Source of the DNA: Margaritispora aquatica
Taxonomy: Eukaryota > Ascomycota > Leotiomycetes > Helotiales > Discinellaceae
Assembly: GCA_007644065.1 (NCBI GenBank)
Contig: VJWN01000021.1
Span: forward strand, 200,271 to 264,270
Length of the DNA stretch: 64,000 bases
Direction of reading: 5' to 3'
Shown here: positions 1 to 10,601 of the stretch, in pieces
Layout: every line of letters starts with the position of its first letter
How positions within the stretch are numbered: position 1 is the first letter of the stretch
Translations under genes and position numbers: made by a program
The notes under the pieces: model-generated
Databases searched by the model: none
Told to the model about the DNA's origin: nothing
The model's input: the letters and a program-made list of their open reading frames with translations, nothing else

Positions 1-1
1 T

Positions 2-820
2 AAAGAAGGTCTCGCCTCACAAGCTCATTCTCGTCAACATTCAGGAACGTTTGATAAACTCTTTGAAGGACTAGGAAATTCCCAAGCACAGCCAATTGCA
101 CGCCCTGCACCAATTGGACGTCCATCAAGCATCGTGCATGGCCAACGAAATGGTGACGGTGACAAGCTTGACATCGACGATGTGAACAGCCATCTGGGCA
201 GTAGTGCACTCCTAGACGATTCAGATGAACCCATTAGTTCTGGAGACGGGCAAAGACGATCGAGTGCTGCGCCAGGAAACCCTTCTCGACAGAGTTTTCC
301 ACCACCATATGGAATGGATCACATGTTGTTTGGAAGTCCTGTGCCACCTGGCTTCAGTAACACATGGGGACCGCCAAACCCATATACTCCCTCATCTTTA
401 CCCGGTCCTGGCTATATGGGTGGCTGGGGGGTTCCACCAAATCAATTTGGAGCTATGGGGAACAACAATCCACTTCGATCTTCACAATCACGTTCCGTTG
501 CCGTCAGGTTAAACATGTGTCGAGCTTGCAAGACATTTGAATCTTCGACATCAGATGGCTTTGTCAATCTCAACACGATCAAAAATCATTTGGACCAGAT
601 ATTTGCTGATCAGCCAGTTTCTGACAAGGAAATTCTCGACCTTTGCGAAACCGAAGGCAACGCGATCAATGGCGGGGGTGTATTTCACATTGGACCAGAC
701 GAGGGTTCTATTCGATTCGAGCAAGAAACTCATCCCCCACATCGACCTTTTGGAGCACCGGGTGAGATAGGCAGCCCGATTATTGGTGGAGGTGGACTAT
801 CACGACCTCCAGGCTTTTGA
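2..820 (+). CDS. C-terminal part of an unrecognised protein (5' end outside window)
   Basis: The frame is open from base 2 to the TGA at 818-820, with no convincing internal start, so this is the 3' end of a longer gene. I do not recognise the family. The visible 272 residues begin with a Ser/Gln/Pro-rich linker, then an acidic stretch (SSALLDDSDEP), then a Pro/Gly/Phe/Tyr-rich low-complexity segment. A compact conserved-looking module follows (VRLNMCRACK ... SDKEILDLCETEGNAINGG), which could be a small winged-helix-like or nucleic-acid-binding fold. The protein ends in a Gly-rich tail (RPPGF). Low-complexity linkers with a small folded C-terminal domain are common in RNA-associated regulators, but that is only a guess. 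The next gene starts more than 2 kb away. Confidence 0.75.
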   Translation, partial: KEGLASQAHSRQHSGTFDKLFEGLGNSQAQPIARPAPIGRPSSIVHGQRNGDGDKLDIDDVNSHLGSSALLDDSDEPISSGDGQRRSSAAPGNPSRQSFPPPYGMDHMLFGSPVPPGFSNTWGPPNPYTPSSLPGPGYMGGWGVPPNQFGAMGNNNPLRSSQSRSVAVRLNMCRACKTFESSTSDGFVNLNTIKNHLDQIFADQPVSDKEILDLCETEGNAINGGGVFHIGPDEGSIRFEQETHPPHRPFGAPGEIGSPIIGGGGLSRPPGF

Positions 821-2976
821 GAGATACCATTGCATTCCTCGCCTCTGTTATTCAGAGCCCAGTTCTTCTTTGTATCATTGCATCGACGCATTTCACGTGC
901 TCGATCGGCGTCCTTCTGCTTCAGCATTTTCGCTTCTAGCACGTTCACTGGCTTTTTCTGAATGGGAAGTGTGACTGGGCCAGGGGTTACCCAGTGGATG
1001 ATGGGGTCTATCTTGCGTGCAATATTTGCTGCTGCGATGAGATAGAGTGAGTGAGTCGACGATTGATGGATGTCACTCTATGTATTAGCCGAGAGAGGAG
1101 GAGGGACCTTTATGCCGCTACCGCATCTACTTGGTGAAATGAAGCATGAACTACCAAGCAGATCCACCTCAATTCTAAATGCATATGCACGTGACGTACT
1201 CTCTAAATTAAACCAACGTTTTCTCATTTCCTACCTTATGTATGTACACATACCATCTTACATTTTATCCAACACCGCCGGAGATGTTTTCCCTTTTCGC
1301 AAGTGGTATGGTGTGGCTTATCGTTCGAAACCTCCAATTCGTAAGTCTCGTATCTACCTATGATCTTTCACCTTGGTCTGTGTTTCCAAATGTTTTGCTA
1401 CAGCATGCAAAACCTCGTGTTTACATCTGATCATTCGTTCATCCGACCACCATCACCATCCGATTCTCCATCGGCATCAGATGCTGCACTTCTCGAAAGG
1501 TTCCAGTGCTGAGTGCTCACAACGAGTGCCAAACTGCCAATGGCAGTGTTTGATTCACCCCAACCCGCCAATCAACCTCAGTGCCTAGGGATGCTCAAAC
1601 CACTTGACGGAAAGCAAGCAAGTGAACCCCTCGTACTTTCGAAACACCTGACCCTCTTCTGAATGAAATTTAAAAATAGCACGCCTCACTGACTGTCCTG
1701 TATCCACTGACCCACTACCGTGCTGACGAACATCAAAAAACCGCATCTACTGACATCTTTGGAAGCTCATGCAGGAATGATGGTAGAAATTTGATGGGTT
1801 ATAGAGAAACAAAGAGAGGTCTTTCTTGATTGGTATAGACATAGTCCACAGCCTCTCTCGATCAAACTTGCAATAGGCTGGAATAATATCATGGCTTCTG
1901 GTGGTGATGACGGTTCTTTCCGGCATGCACCTGCATACACCCCAGCACTGACGAACGCACGCACTGAAGAAAATTTGCCGATCAATGCGTCGAATGCGCA
2001 GTCTTCGTGTCCTTGTTTTTGCTTTTGGAGCCGCCTTTGGTCTGATCTCCCGCAGTCGGGGTTTCGCAATTCAGCTTGTTGGTTGGGGTGTGGGAGTGGC
2101 GGCTGTCGCTTAGGAGACGTGCAGGCCAATGAGAGGTGTGGGATGCGCGCGGATCGGTATACGTGGATGTGGATAGGGTTAAGCGAGACATTCCCCCTGA
2201 ATATATTATGTGTGCAGGCGGGACACAGAGCCAGCCAGATAGCCAGACAGATAGATAGACAGATAGACAGACAGGGGAAAGGGGGTTTGCATGTTTGGGT
2301 TTGTCTGGGGTAAGATCCCAAGGCTTGGATCTTTGGCTGGTGGATCGACCATTTGGGACGTGAGAGTGGTGGGTGTGGTTGCTGGGGAGGATGGCACCAA
2401 GGCATTGAGATCAGGGGATCGAGGTACTTAAGGTGAGGGAAAGGAGGGGTGGCTCAGGGGGATGAGTAAAAGCGAGAGAGAAAGGTGTGTAAAGAGTGAA
2501 AAGAAAAGAAAGGAAGAACTGCTGGATAGTTGTTTCCTTCAACTTTTTCTTCTGTTGCCTCGTTTGCCACTTTCGATCGTTGATCATTCTCTCGTTTGTT
2601 ACTTCTTTTCCGTACTTGCTTGCTGCGCAGTCGTTGGAAAGAGTCGATTTCCGTGATCTCTCTCTCTCTTTCCAACTTGGATTTCGATTTCGCTTTCGAA
2701 TTTTCCAGTTCAGTAATTTTTTTGCAGAGGAGGAATTTCCTTGCGACACTCGTTCTTTTTTTGGAGTTGCGCTTTGGATTGTGCGATTGGATTCCCTTCA
2801 AGTCGGATTTTGGGACCGGAATAGTGTTGGACAATTCATTCTCAACGGCAATATTGGAAAGCGTCCATAATAGTTTGTCATTGCAAAGGACAACGGTCGT
2901 TTACCGATTTTGGAAATATTGGTACCGGCATCACACACTCATTCAGGGACGAAAGAAAGAAACAACGGAAGAAACA
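821..2976. other. intergenic, promoter/5' leader of the 2977 gene
   Basis: No gene is supported here. A GATA/GACA microsatellite lies at about 2229-2273. The last 500 bases before 2977 are pyrimidine-rich on the + strand (TTTCCTTC, TCTCTCTCTC), as in many fungal promoters and 5' leaders. Open frames on both strands in this stretch are low-complexity and lack family resemblance. Confidence 0.5.
2229..2273. repeat. GACA/GATA tetranucleotide microsatellite
   Basis: Imperfect run of GACA and GATA units in intergenic DNA; probably length-polymorphic between strains. Confidence 0.8.
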
Positions 2977-3828
2977 ATGGCATCCCCATCCCCAGCCTCG
3001 ACGCCGATCCCCTCGCCCACCAGCACACTGTCTTCATTCACCTCAGTAGCAGAAACACTCACATCCAGCTCTCTCCTCGCCGTCGAGTCGGCGACAATCA
3101 CATCTTCAACGTCCCTCGCTCTATGGACACCCATCCCTGTACCGTCTTCCAGCCCGTCAGCATTCTCCTCGCTAGCGATGAACTCCAGCGTCGCGTACAG
3201 TAACTCGTCATTTTCCTCGAGCTCGATATCGACCACTTTCCTCCCCTCACCGACGAGTCTAATGACGATGACTTCGTCGTCGGAAGCAGCGCGCACGTTC
3301 TCCGTCGCTTCGGAGGCTACCTCGACGATGCTCGCGAAAGCGGCGTCGCAGTCGTCGAATTCGCTATCCACTGGTGCGAAAGCGGGGATTGCCCTCGCGG
3401 TTATCTTATTTCTTGCCATCGTCGCATGCGTAGGTGCGTTTGTGGTTATCAAGAGGCGACAGCAGCCAAAAGAACAGAGGGAAGCAGCGAAGAGAGGGAG
3501 TGTGATTCTAGGCGATGGACGCGATGGCATGTCAGCGGATGTGACGGCGGAGATGAGTGAGCTTGGAATTGGCGGTGGGGGATTGGGGAATAAGGAGACG
3601 GGTGGTGGTGGTAGCAGTATTTTGGGAGGAGCAGGAGGGGTGTGGAGGACGGTCATAAGGGATGATTTGGAGAGAGTCGGGCGGTACGAGGATGCAGAGA
3701 AGGGACTGCCGCTGCCGAGGACGGATAGGGATATTGCGCGAGACAGGGAAGAGAGGGGCGAGAGGGTCAGGACGATGCGGATGAGTGCTTTTGGGGCTTG
3801 GAGGGGGAGGGGTGGCGTAGAGGGATAG
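2977..3828 (+). CDS. Ser/Thr-rich single-pass membrane protein (Mid2-like architecture)
   Basis: The protein has 283 residues in one exon. The frame is open upstream to 2596, but I chose the ATG at 2977 because Ser/Pro-rich coding composition starts there and the upstream part reads like leader. Residues 1 to about 125 are Ser/Thr/Pro-rich and likely heavily O-glycosylated. A transmembrane helix follows (GIALAVILFLAIVACVGAFV) with a basic stop-transfer signal (IKRRQQ). The cytoplasmic tail has a Gly-rich stretch and an Arg/Asp/Glu-rich end. A mucin-like ectodomain, one helix and a charged tail is the layout of fungal wall-stress sensors (Mid2/Wsc type), but no WSC cysteine domain is present. 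There is no clear signal peptide, so the helix may act as the signal anchor. Function is inferred from layout only. Confidence 0.75.
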   Translation: MASPSPASTPIPSPTSTLSSFTSVAETLTSSSLLAVESATITSSTSLALWTPIPVPSSSPSAFSSLAMNSSVAYSNSSFSSSSISTTFLPSPTSLMTMTSSSEAARTFSVASEATSTMLAKAASQSSNSLSTGAKAGIALAVILFLAIVACVGAFVVIKRRQQPKEQREAAKRGSVILGDGRDGMSADVTAEMSELGIGGGGLGNKETGGGGSSILGGAGGVWRTVIRDDLERVGRYEDAEKGLPLPRTDRDIARDREERGERVRTMRMSAFGAWRGRGGVEG

Positions 3829-5746
3829 GTTGGGAAGAGGAATCGGCGACGATGTAATGATGATGAATGCTTAGATCGGGTTGGGTATTGGTAATCGCAT
3901 TGGCATGGCGTGGAGTTGAGAACAAAAGCTTGGATCTTTCAGGAGCTGAGTTGTGTACAGAAGCCAGGGCGACAAGACGATGGGAGGAAGAGAAGAGGGA
4001 AAAGAGAGCTGGGTTGAGTCTTGGTTTAGCATTGGAGTTAGTGGGCTGGGTCACGGCCAGGAGCGAAGGAGCATTTTTGATTTGTACTATACTGGGCAGG
4101 CAGTGTTGATTGTTACTCTTTGTTCTTTATCTTCGCTTGTGAATTAGCAGGTCTTTTTATTGCGTTGTTGGCGTCTCGTCGTTGTCATCCACGCGTGATG
4201 GTATTCATGGACTTCTCTACGTCATGAAGTACCCCACCATTAGTATTTCGATTTTATATTGAACGTCCCATCCCAGTTGATTCGGTGTGTTCACTACCCC
4301 TCCTATCGAATGGTTTTGGCACTTCTCGTCGCTCAGGGTTTATTCTTTAAGATTTTAGAAGATTTTAGAAGATTTTAGACGATAGCTCGTTTGTATGACT
4401 CCGTCAATCTCAGCATGCACCGCTACGTTATCTACTTCTAAATGAACGTGTGGTGTTTCCATTTAATTATGATCATCTGCTCCTTAGCCTCTTTTCCTTT
4501 CTTATCTTTTTAGACCAATTCAACGAATATCAAATCTAATGTCGCCAAGTCCCTACTTTTCTTATCGGCCCTTAACATAAACTTGCCGCCTACGTAGGTT
4601 TAGGTTTGAGTCAGACTCTACAGCGCACGACAAGGTAAAGCTAAGGTAAGGTAAGGTAAGGTCGCTTTTTTCCCGGCGAAATAGTGAAGTGATGGAGCGT
4701 ATTTGAACTGGCGGGCGGTGGGTGGCGGGTATAAGGTTGTTGGGTTATGTGTTTATGGTGTGGTGTGGTATGGTATGGTCGAGCGAGCGAGCTGAGTTGG
4801 ATTTGGTCTGGGATTGGGCTTGAGTCTGAGTTTGTGGGATTGTGGGTGCGTGGGGTGTGGTGTGTATCGCAAGTGGGAAGCCTTGCGCGAAGTCGTTCGG
4901 TTGTGGTCAGTGAGGACCTTACTTGTTGCCAGGCTGTGGGTATTGGTGCGGATTCCGGTGCGGATGGGCAGTGTTGCTGATATGCTATGTTGGATGTGTG
5001 GTAGTATTGAGATGTTCTAGTACATTTCTAGAGTCGCCAGTCCATGTTTGTCGGTGAATTGGAGGTGTTGTGACTATATACAGCTTCTCATCTATAAGCA
5101 GCTGGTATTTATCTATGGAAGTAAAGCATGAAATGTAAAAACACCCGTGTCCAATTGGGAAATTTGTATTCCTAATGTTGATATATTCTTTCGCTCTGCC
5201 TCTAGTCGGGGTTATTAGTGCAAAACATTATTAGCTTACATTCATATTCAGAAAACGTCTTGAGCAGGTTGTTTACCTTTCACATATCTTTGAATTGATC
5301 ATGTTTGTATACGTCAAAGGGGAAATCATAATTGGCACATGGTGGTGATGATCAGATTGTGTATCTGGAGTATAAAATTGCAGTGATGTATCTATTACAT
5401 ACAAACTCTCTGTGTCTCTCAATTTAGAGAGGAAAGGTCGAAAGAGTGAGACCTGACACTTGACATTTGACATTTACTTTGATTTCTGCTGCTAATGTTT
5501 TAAATTTGCCGATGATGGATTGCGTACCCACATACAGCGCAGAGACACTTCTTAGTGTCTAAAACATCTCGTCGTAGAATTCTAAAGAGTCCACACTGCG
5601 AATGAAAACTTTCCAATTCTAAGACTGAATGCATTGCCGTGGTGACAATAGAAGACCTCTATGCGGACAAGAAATACAGACATAGCCAACCGAGTTAAGT
5701 TTTCCTTACTTTTCCCCAAATATATAATACAGGCCAGTGCAAGTAA
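3829..5746. other. intergenic, no gene seen
   Basis: Between the + strand membrane protein and the - strand hydrolase, whose 3' end faces it. It holds a 10-bp tandem repeat (GATTTTAGAA, three copies, 4351-4380), a GGTAA pentamer run (about 4645-4661) and a G/T-rich stretch at 4680-4920. No RNA gene was recognised. Confidence 0.5.
4351..4380. repeat. 10-bp tandem repeat, 3 copies
   Basis: Three head-to-tail copies of GATTTTAGAA (the last ends in C). Short minisatellite in intergenic DNA. Confidence 0.85.
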
Positions 5747-6751
5747 TCATGATTTCTCCGGCACAAGTTGCGAAAGTATCTCTGCCAAATGAGAAACTAT
5801 AGTAAAGTGCGTTCCTTGAAACTCTTGAAGAGTGGCATGTGGCAGATGATCCACCATATATCGAATCATCCCAATAGGCGCATTGACATCTTGCTTCGCA
5901 TGCCACACCTGAATCTGATCATAATCTACATCCTCCAACCTAAAGCCCCAATTCTGCGTCAAAAGTCGAGCTTCCTGAACGGTAGCTCTCGACCCTTGCG
6001 CAAAGCCCTCAAAAACAGTTCGTAGCAACTCGTCCACCTGATCCTCGATGCGGATCTGATTCTCGGCATCTTCTCCTTTCGAGTTTCGCTCCAACATCTG
6101 CCCGATCCTGTCTCGGAACCCAGGACTCCCTGATAAGTACCTGCTCAGACTGACCAGCCCATCGAGCGTCAGTCGTGTGCCAAGCGGTGCCCACACTGAC
6201 GCCAACCGAGTGAGCCGCGCTATTAACAGCAAATCCTTCGTGCCGGCTTCCCACGGCGGTGCGCCAGCCAGAATACCCACAGAAGACAAGCTCTGGCGAG
6301 GCAATGCGAGAGCACAAGCAAGTGCATACGGACCGCCCCCTGACCCACCGAGGATCGAGTATCTGGAGAGCCCCAGGTGCTCGGCAAGGGCTTGCATGTC
6401 AGCTGGCCAGTCCATGATGGTGCGGTTTCGCTGGAAGGTCGAGAGGCCGAACCCAGGACGGTCGGGGGAAATGACGCGGAGGTCGTCACGGCGAGCGGCT
6501 CTCAGGAGGTTTCGGGCCTCGAGGCGAGAGGAGGGGAAGCCGTGGAAGAAGATGAGGGGGTGGCCTTCTGGGTTGCCATATTCCGAGAACCCTAGGACGC
6601 GACGATCTGGGAGGACGAAGGATTGGCTGTCGGGGCCATTAATGGTATTTATCCTTCGGTGGGTAAAGGTAGGTAGATATTGAAAAGGACTGAAACCATT
6701 CCTAGCGAGTCGAGGCAACTTGGACGTCACCAGTAGAGAAGGCTTCATCAT
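5747..6751 (-). CDS. alpha/beta hydrolase
   Basis: A single exon of 334 residues. The alpha/beta hydrolase fold shows the oxyanion HG motif (FFHGFP, about residues 68-73), the nucleophile elbow GGSGGG with Ser137, a likely acid in HAKQD, and the catalytic His in GTHFTI near the C-terminus. The cap region is rich in Leu/Arg. The first 35 residues are basic and hydroxylated with few acidic residues (MMKPSLLVTSKLPRLARNGF), so a mitochondrial presequence is plausible. The substrate cannot be told from sequence; the family includes epoxide hydrolases, esterases and haloperoxidase-like enzymes. It is divergent from TRAPPC12 across about 800 bp. The start is the first Met of the frame, with a second Met directly after it. 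Confidence 0.88.
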   Translation of the reverse strand: MMKPSLLVTSKLPRLARNGFSPFQYLPTFTHRRINTINGPDSQSFVLPDRRVLGFSEYGNPEGHPLIFFHGFPSSRLEARNLLRAARRDDLRVISPDRPGFGLSTFQRNRTIMDWPADMQALAEHLGLSRYSILGGSGGGPYALACALALPRQSLSSVGILAGAPPWEAGTKDLLLIARLTRLASVWAPLGTRLTLDGLVSLSRYLSGSPGFRDRIGQMLERNSKGEDAENQIRIEDQVDELLRTVFEGFAQGSRATVQEARLLTQNWGFRLEDVDYDQIQVWHAKQDVNAPIGMIRYMVDHLPHATLQEFQGTHFTIVSHLAEILSQLVPEKS

Positions 6752-7549
6752 AACCTGGTGAACGCGATTGCGGGAAACATTAATGCATAAGCTTGTTTAA
6801 CTGTAAGGCGTAGTCGTAGATTTCTTAAAAATAAACAAGATAGAGCATTCCCCAAAAACTGCAAGGTGAAGTATTATGGTATTGACGTTGACATGAGGTC
6901 GAGACCTCGCCAAGTGCTCAAGTACGTTTTCCGCATAATATGCACAAGTTCGGCGCTAGTCCCTTTTCAGACAATGCAAATGCACAATTATATCCACATT
7001 TAGAAGCTGGGCAACCTCATACATCATCATATCAAAGTGTAAACACCACAAAATGGATCAACCATCAAGAGCAGATTCAACGTCAAAAAGGCATGCGAGG
7101 CATGGATCGTCTGGGAGAGGTGAGGTTCTTTCATTGTTACATTCCTAAACATGCAAATGTCCTATATGGGCGACATGTTTGCCAACTCCTGGTCCGGGAA
7201 AGATGTTTGCATGGCGAGCCCATAGCACGTATTGAGCAGAAGCGTTATCATATGCATAGAGATAGATGTGATGAAGTAAAATCCTATTCAGGATTCTAGT
7301 CCTCGCATGATGACCTCGTGTACCAGAAGGCTCCAGGTCTTTAAGCTATCACATGACCTCAGCTCAAGTATACCTAGATACCTACTACTCTTTCTCGAAG
7401 GTGATGCCAGTGGAATAAATGAAGGAGTGTTATATACGTGGCTTTTTCTTTCATACAACATTTCCTTTTCCAACTTGAACAAAATATCCAGTAGCACATA
7501 GCTGACATCATACTAGCTCTCCCTCGACGACCTACCCGTGGAACCTTAG
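6752..7549. other. intergenic between divergent genes
   Basis: Shared upstream region of the hydrolase (-) and TRAPPC12 (+). It contains a TCACATGAC word near 7347, the same word found repeatedly at 13.9-14.9 kb. An open frame at 6940-7299 has no family resemblance and was not called. Confidence 0.45.
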
Positions 7550-8981
7550 ATGCAGGCGAGTCTGTATCCCCAATGACCCATTCTCGACTTGCAGTATCTA
7601 ACAATAATACAGCTCGCCATTGTCAAGCAGTCCCAGCAACCCCAGCAGTCCTATCTCATCACCAACGATCTCGCGCCAACACTCACTTCTCTCACCAACA
7701 AACGCCACACAACCACGCCTACCCTCCCCTCAACCATCCAACCTCTCGACAATGTCCACCGTACCCTCATTCCGCACCGCACACACCTCCCTTTCACCAG
7801 CAAGATCAACCCTCACCACCCAAAAAGACTTCTCCTTCCTCCTCAGCCCAGAGAAATACCACCCGCTTACGCTCCTCGACGTACCGCCTCCCTTCCGCAC
7901 CACCACCTCGCAACCTGACCCCTCCACGCCGCTCCCCGATCTTGTTTTGACAGGGCACTTCCGCAGCGCCGCCATCAAAGCCGCGCAGACGCTTTCGGCG
8001 CCAGGTCTGAATCCAACAGACCACGAGACGATCTTCGAGCTGGTCTACACGCGCCTCAGCTGCCTGACACTGTGCAACCAGACCGTGCTCGCGAGCCAGG
8101 AGGTCAAGATCCTCGAGGACTTGAACTCGGCGTACTATCGCGAAGATGCCACAGGCACGCATCTCGTGCCGTGGGAGCTGAGAGTTTTGGCTGTGAGGTT
8201 ACAGGGCATGGGCTTTAATGACGCTAGGCGTGGTGTGATGGGATATTATGATCTAGCGAGAGAAGCGCGACTTACGCTCACCGGATTGAAGAAGTCGAGG
8301 GCTGAGAAGAAGGACATGGGAATCGAGGCGGATATCGGTATGTGGCAGGAGCGCCTCGCTGAACTGGGGATCCGCGTTGCGTCTGCGTTGGTCGAGATGG
8401 AAGACTTGGAGGGTGCGAGTAGATTCCTGGCTACCTTGGAGCCTGCTGCTTCTACGAGCCAAGACAGCATCTTGCGACTGGAGCTGCAGAAGGCTCTTCT
8501 TTGGCTCTGTCTGGGTGATGTGGAAGCTGCACGTAGATGCATCGCGAGCAGAGAAGTGGACAGCGAGAAGAAGGTCATCCTAGCGTTAGCACACATGGCT
8601 GATTCCGATTTCGAAACTGCCGCTAAGGCTTGGGAGCTTCTGATTCATGGTGAAGGCAGTGCGGATGAGAAGGCTATGTGGAAGCAAAACTTGGCTATTT
8701 GCTTGTTGTATTTGGGGAGGATGGATACAGTATGTTTCCTTTCCCGCCATACCGAGGCACTTTGCTAACACTTACTCTAGTCTCGTGAGATTCTTGAGGA
8801 TCTGGTTTCTACAGGACATTCTTTCCACGCCCTGACGTTCAACCTGTCTACGATTTATGAGCTCTGTACTGAACGGTCACGTGCGCTGAAGATTGGACTG
8901 GCGGAGCAAGTTGCGAATATGCAGGAGGATGAGGGGAAGAGGAATGGATGGGAGAAGGTCAATGGAGATTTCAAGTTGTAG
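7550..8981 (+). CDS. TRAPPC12: TRAPP complex subunit 12 homologue (TPR protein)
   Basis: Three exons: 7550-7563, 7613-8729, 8781-8981; introns 7564-7612 (49 nt, CTAAC branch) and 8730-8780 (51 nt, GCTAAC branch); 443 residues. The first coding exon is only 14 nt (Met-Gln-Ala-Ser-Leu); if it is not used, the next start is the ATG at 7752. The N-terminus is Ser/Pro-rich. The rest is helical with tetratricopeptide-like repeats, and the C-terminal piece contains FHALTFNLSTIYELCTERS, the conserved end of TRAPPC12/TTC15. In fungi this is a subunit of TRAPPIII, a guanine-nucleotide exchange complex for Rab1/Ypt1 acting in Golgi traffic and autophagy. It probably binds TRAPPC11. Family assignment is from memory of the C-terminal block. 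Confidence 0.88.
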
Positions 8982-10601
8982 AAAGTCTTGGAGAGAGGTT
9001 ATTTCAATGCCACGCGTTACACTTATGCTCATGGCCTCCCTAGGTTACTTGACGCAATCCAGCGTGCTTTGTCAATTCTCTAAATTACGATTAAGTATAT
9101 ATCTCCTGAGCTTCATAGTCCTAAGATGTATACCTTTGAAGTATTCTACGTTATTCCATACTAACATCGCGCCCTTTTTCAATGTTACTCGCTATAGCAC
9201 GTATCTTGTTCATTATGATTCTCCACTAGAGTACACTCAATATTCTCTACATATAGACAACCACCAACCAGCTTCCAAACCAAATCAAGAGGTACAGACA
9301 GTAAAGATCCTAGAATTTCGACACATTTAAATCATCAAACTACAATTTTAATCATGTACAGGTGATCGTCTGGAGTTAGAATACTCGTAAGAGATGTTCT
9401 TAGCGATGGTAGTTGAAAACAGCCTTCCTCCACAATGGAACCACTCGCCAACCTGCCCACAACTATCTTACAACCAACCTTTCACCAGCAAGCAGGAAAC
9501 TCCCCAATACTTTAATCATCTATCTATCTATCTGAATTCCTAATTTCTTTTCCAATTTCACGACAACCAAAGCAGTCCATAAATCGTCTCGGGCGCCAAG
9601 CCGCCCAGACCAGCGCCAAGCCTGTCTGTCTTCTGCCTGAGCTCCGACCTGACCTCGAACCTACACCGAATCTGTTCCGAATCTGTTCCAACTTGCGATG
9701 TGCAACAAAACTTTTTTGCAATCACATGGCGAGTCGCTCATTGGCTGTTAGTGGAAGCGAGATGGGTTTGGACCTCGGCTGGTATTTTTGGCGAGCGAGG
9801 CTTGGGATTTTTGTTTCTCTTCTTTTGTTACTATTCTTTGTAGTGTTTGAGGTTTATGATGTTCATGGTGTTTGGATTGGGGGTTCATTCTTGGAAGGAT
9901 TTAGAAACAGTTTCTATGTTTTTGGACAAGTGTTGTTCTGCTGTGGTCCGAGGGAATTACAGAGAGTAGCCATTTCAAGTCGAAATCATCATTAGACTCA
10001 CGACCGTCAAATTTCAAGAGAAAAGTCTCATTATACTTCACGCTATATTTTTTTTTCCAAATATCAAAACTTCAGGCATAGAATAAGCTCAATGGCTATC
10101 ATGCTGTCTAGGACTAGCTTCACCGTTGGAAGCAAGTTTCTTCGATCAGTAAGCAAGCTTCAACTCACCAATAATCAGGAACAATAAGATGAGTTTTGCG
10201 CTCGACAGGTACACATATGCACTTTCTTTAGTAGTTAAAACAGACTGTTATTCGTGGCAGCTTTGCAGGTATAACGTTATCCACGTCTACATCTCAAGCG
10301 TTTCAGAGGTGTTTAGTCCCTTGGTAACAATAGTCAGTCAGTCACTCGTTTAATTCAAAATAGGATTTTGAGTCAAATTGTTCAGTTAGAAGACCGGAAG
10401 TCTTGGAGTATAGCTAGCCAGCTCTGATCGAGATGTCTACAGTCATGAGTCAATTTCTGTGTGTATGCTCGTCGTTCAGGTTGACTCAAGAACCGCACGG
10501 ATAGGCTCAAGAATCTCCATACGCCCATAGACCACAATCGGTCATGCAAAATGTTAGTGAACAGCAGACCCAGCACCTACTATGCAACAATACTAGTCAG
10601 T
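8982..10601. other. intergenic, no gene seen
   Basis: Convergent region after TRAPPC12 (+) and the monooxygenase (-). It holds an ATCT run (about 9520-9535) and one complete copy of the composite motif described at 13.9-14.9 kb: GCGATGTGCAACAAA at 9695-9709, then TCACATG at 9722 and TCATTGG at 9738. Confidence 0.5.

Noticed and set aside
1767..2405. 212-residue open frame on the minus strand
   Set aside because: Low-complexity translation (Pro, Ser, Gln, Ile-Cys-Leu-Ser from the GACA/GATA repeat), no domain, no splice sites, and a second frame overlaps it on the + strand.
2943..3656. 237-residue open frame opposite the Ser/Thr-rich membrane protein
   Set aside because: Mirror of a Ser-rich coding region: TCN-rich sense codons give stop-free antisense frames. 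The sense strand has a credible ectodomain, helix and tail.
6177..6683. 168-residue + strand frame within the first hydrolase
   Set aside because: Antisense shadow of a GC-rich hydrolase gene whose triad and fold are complete on the minus strand.
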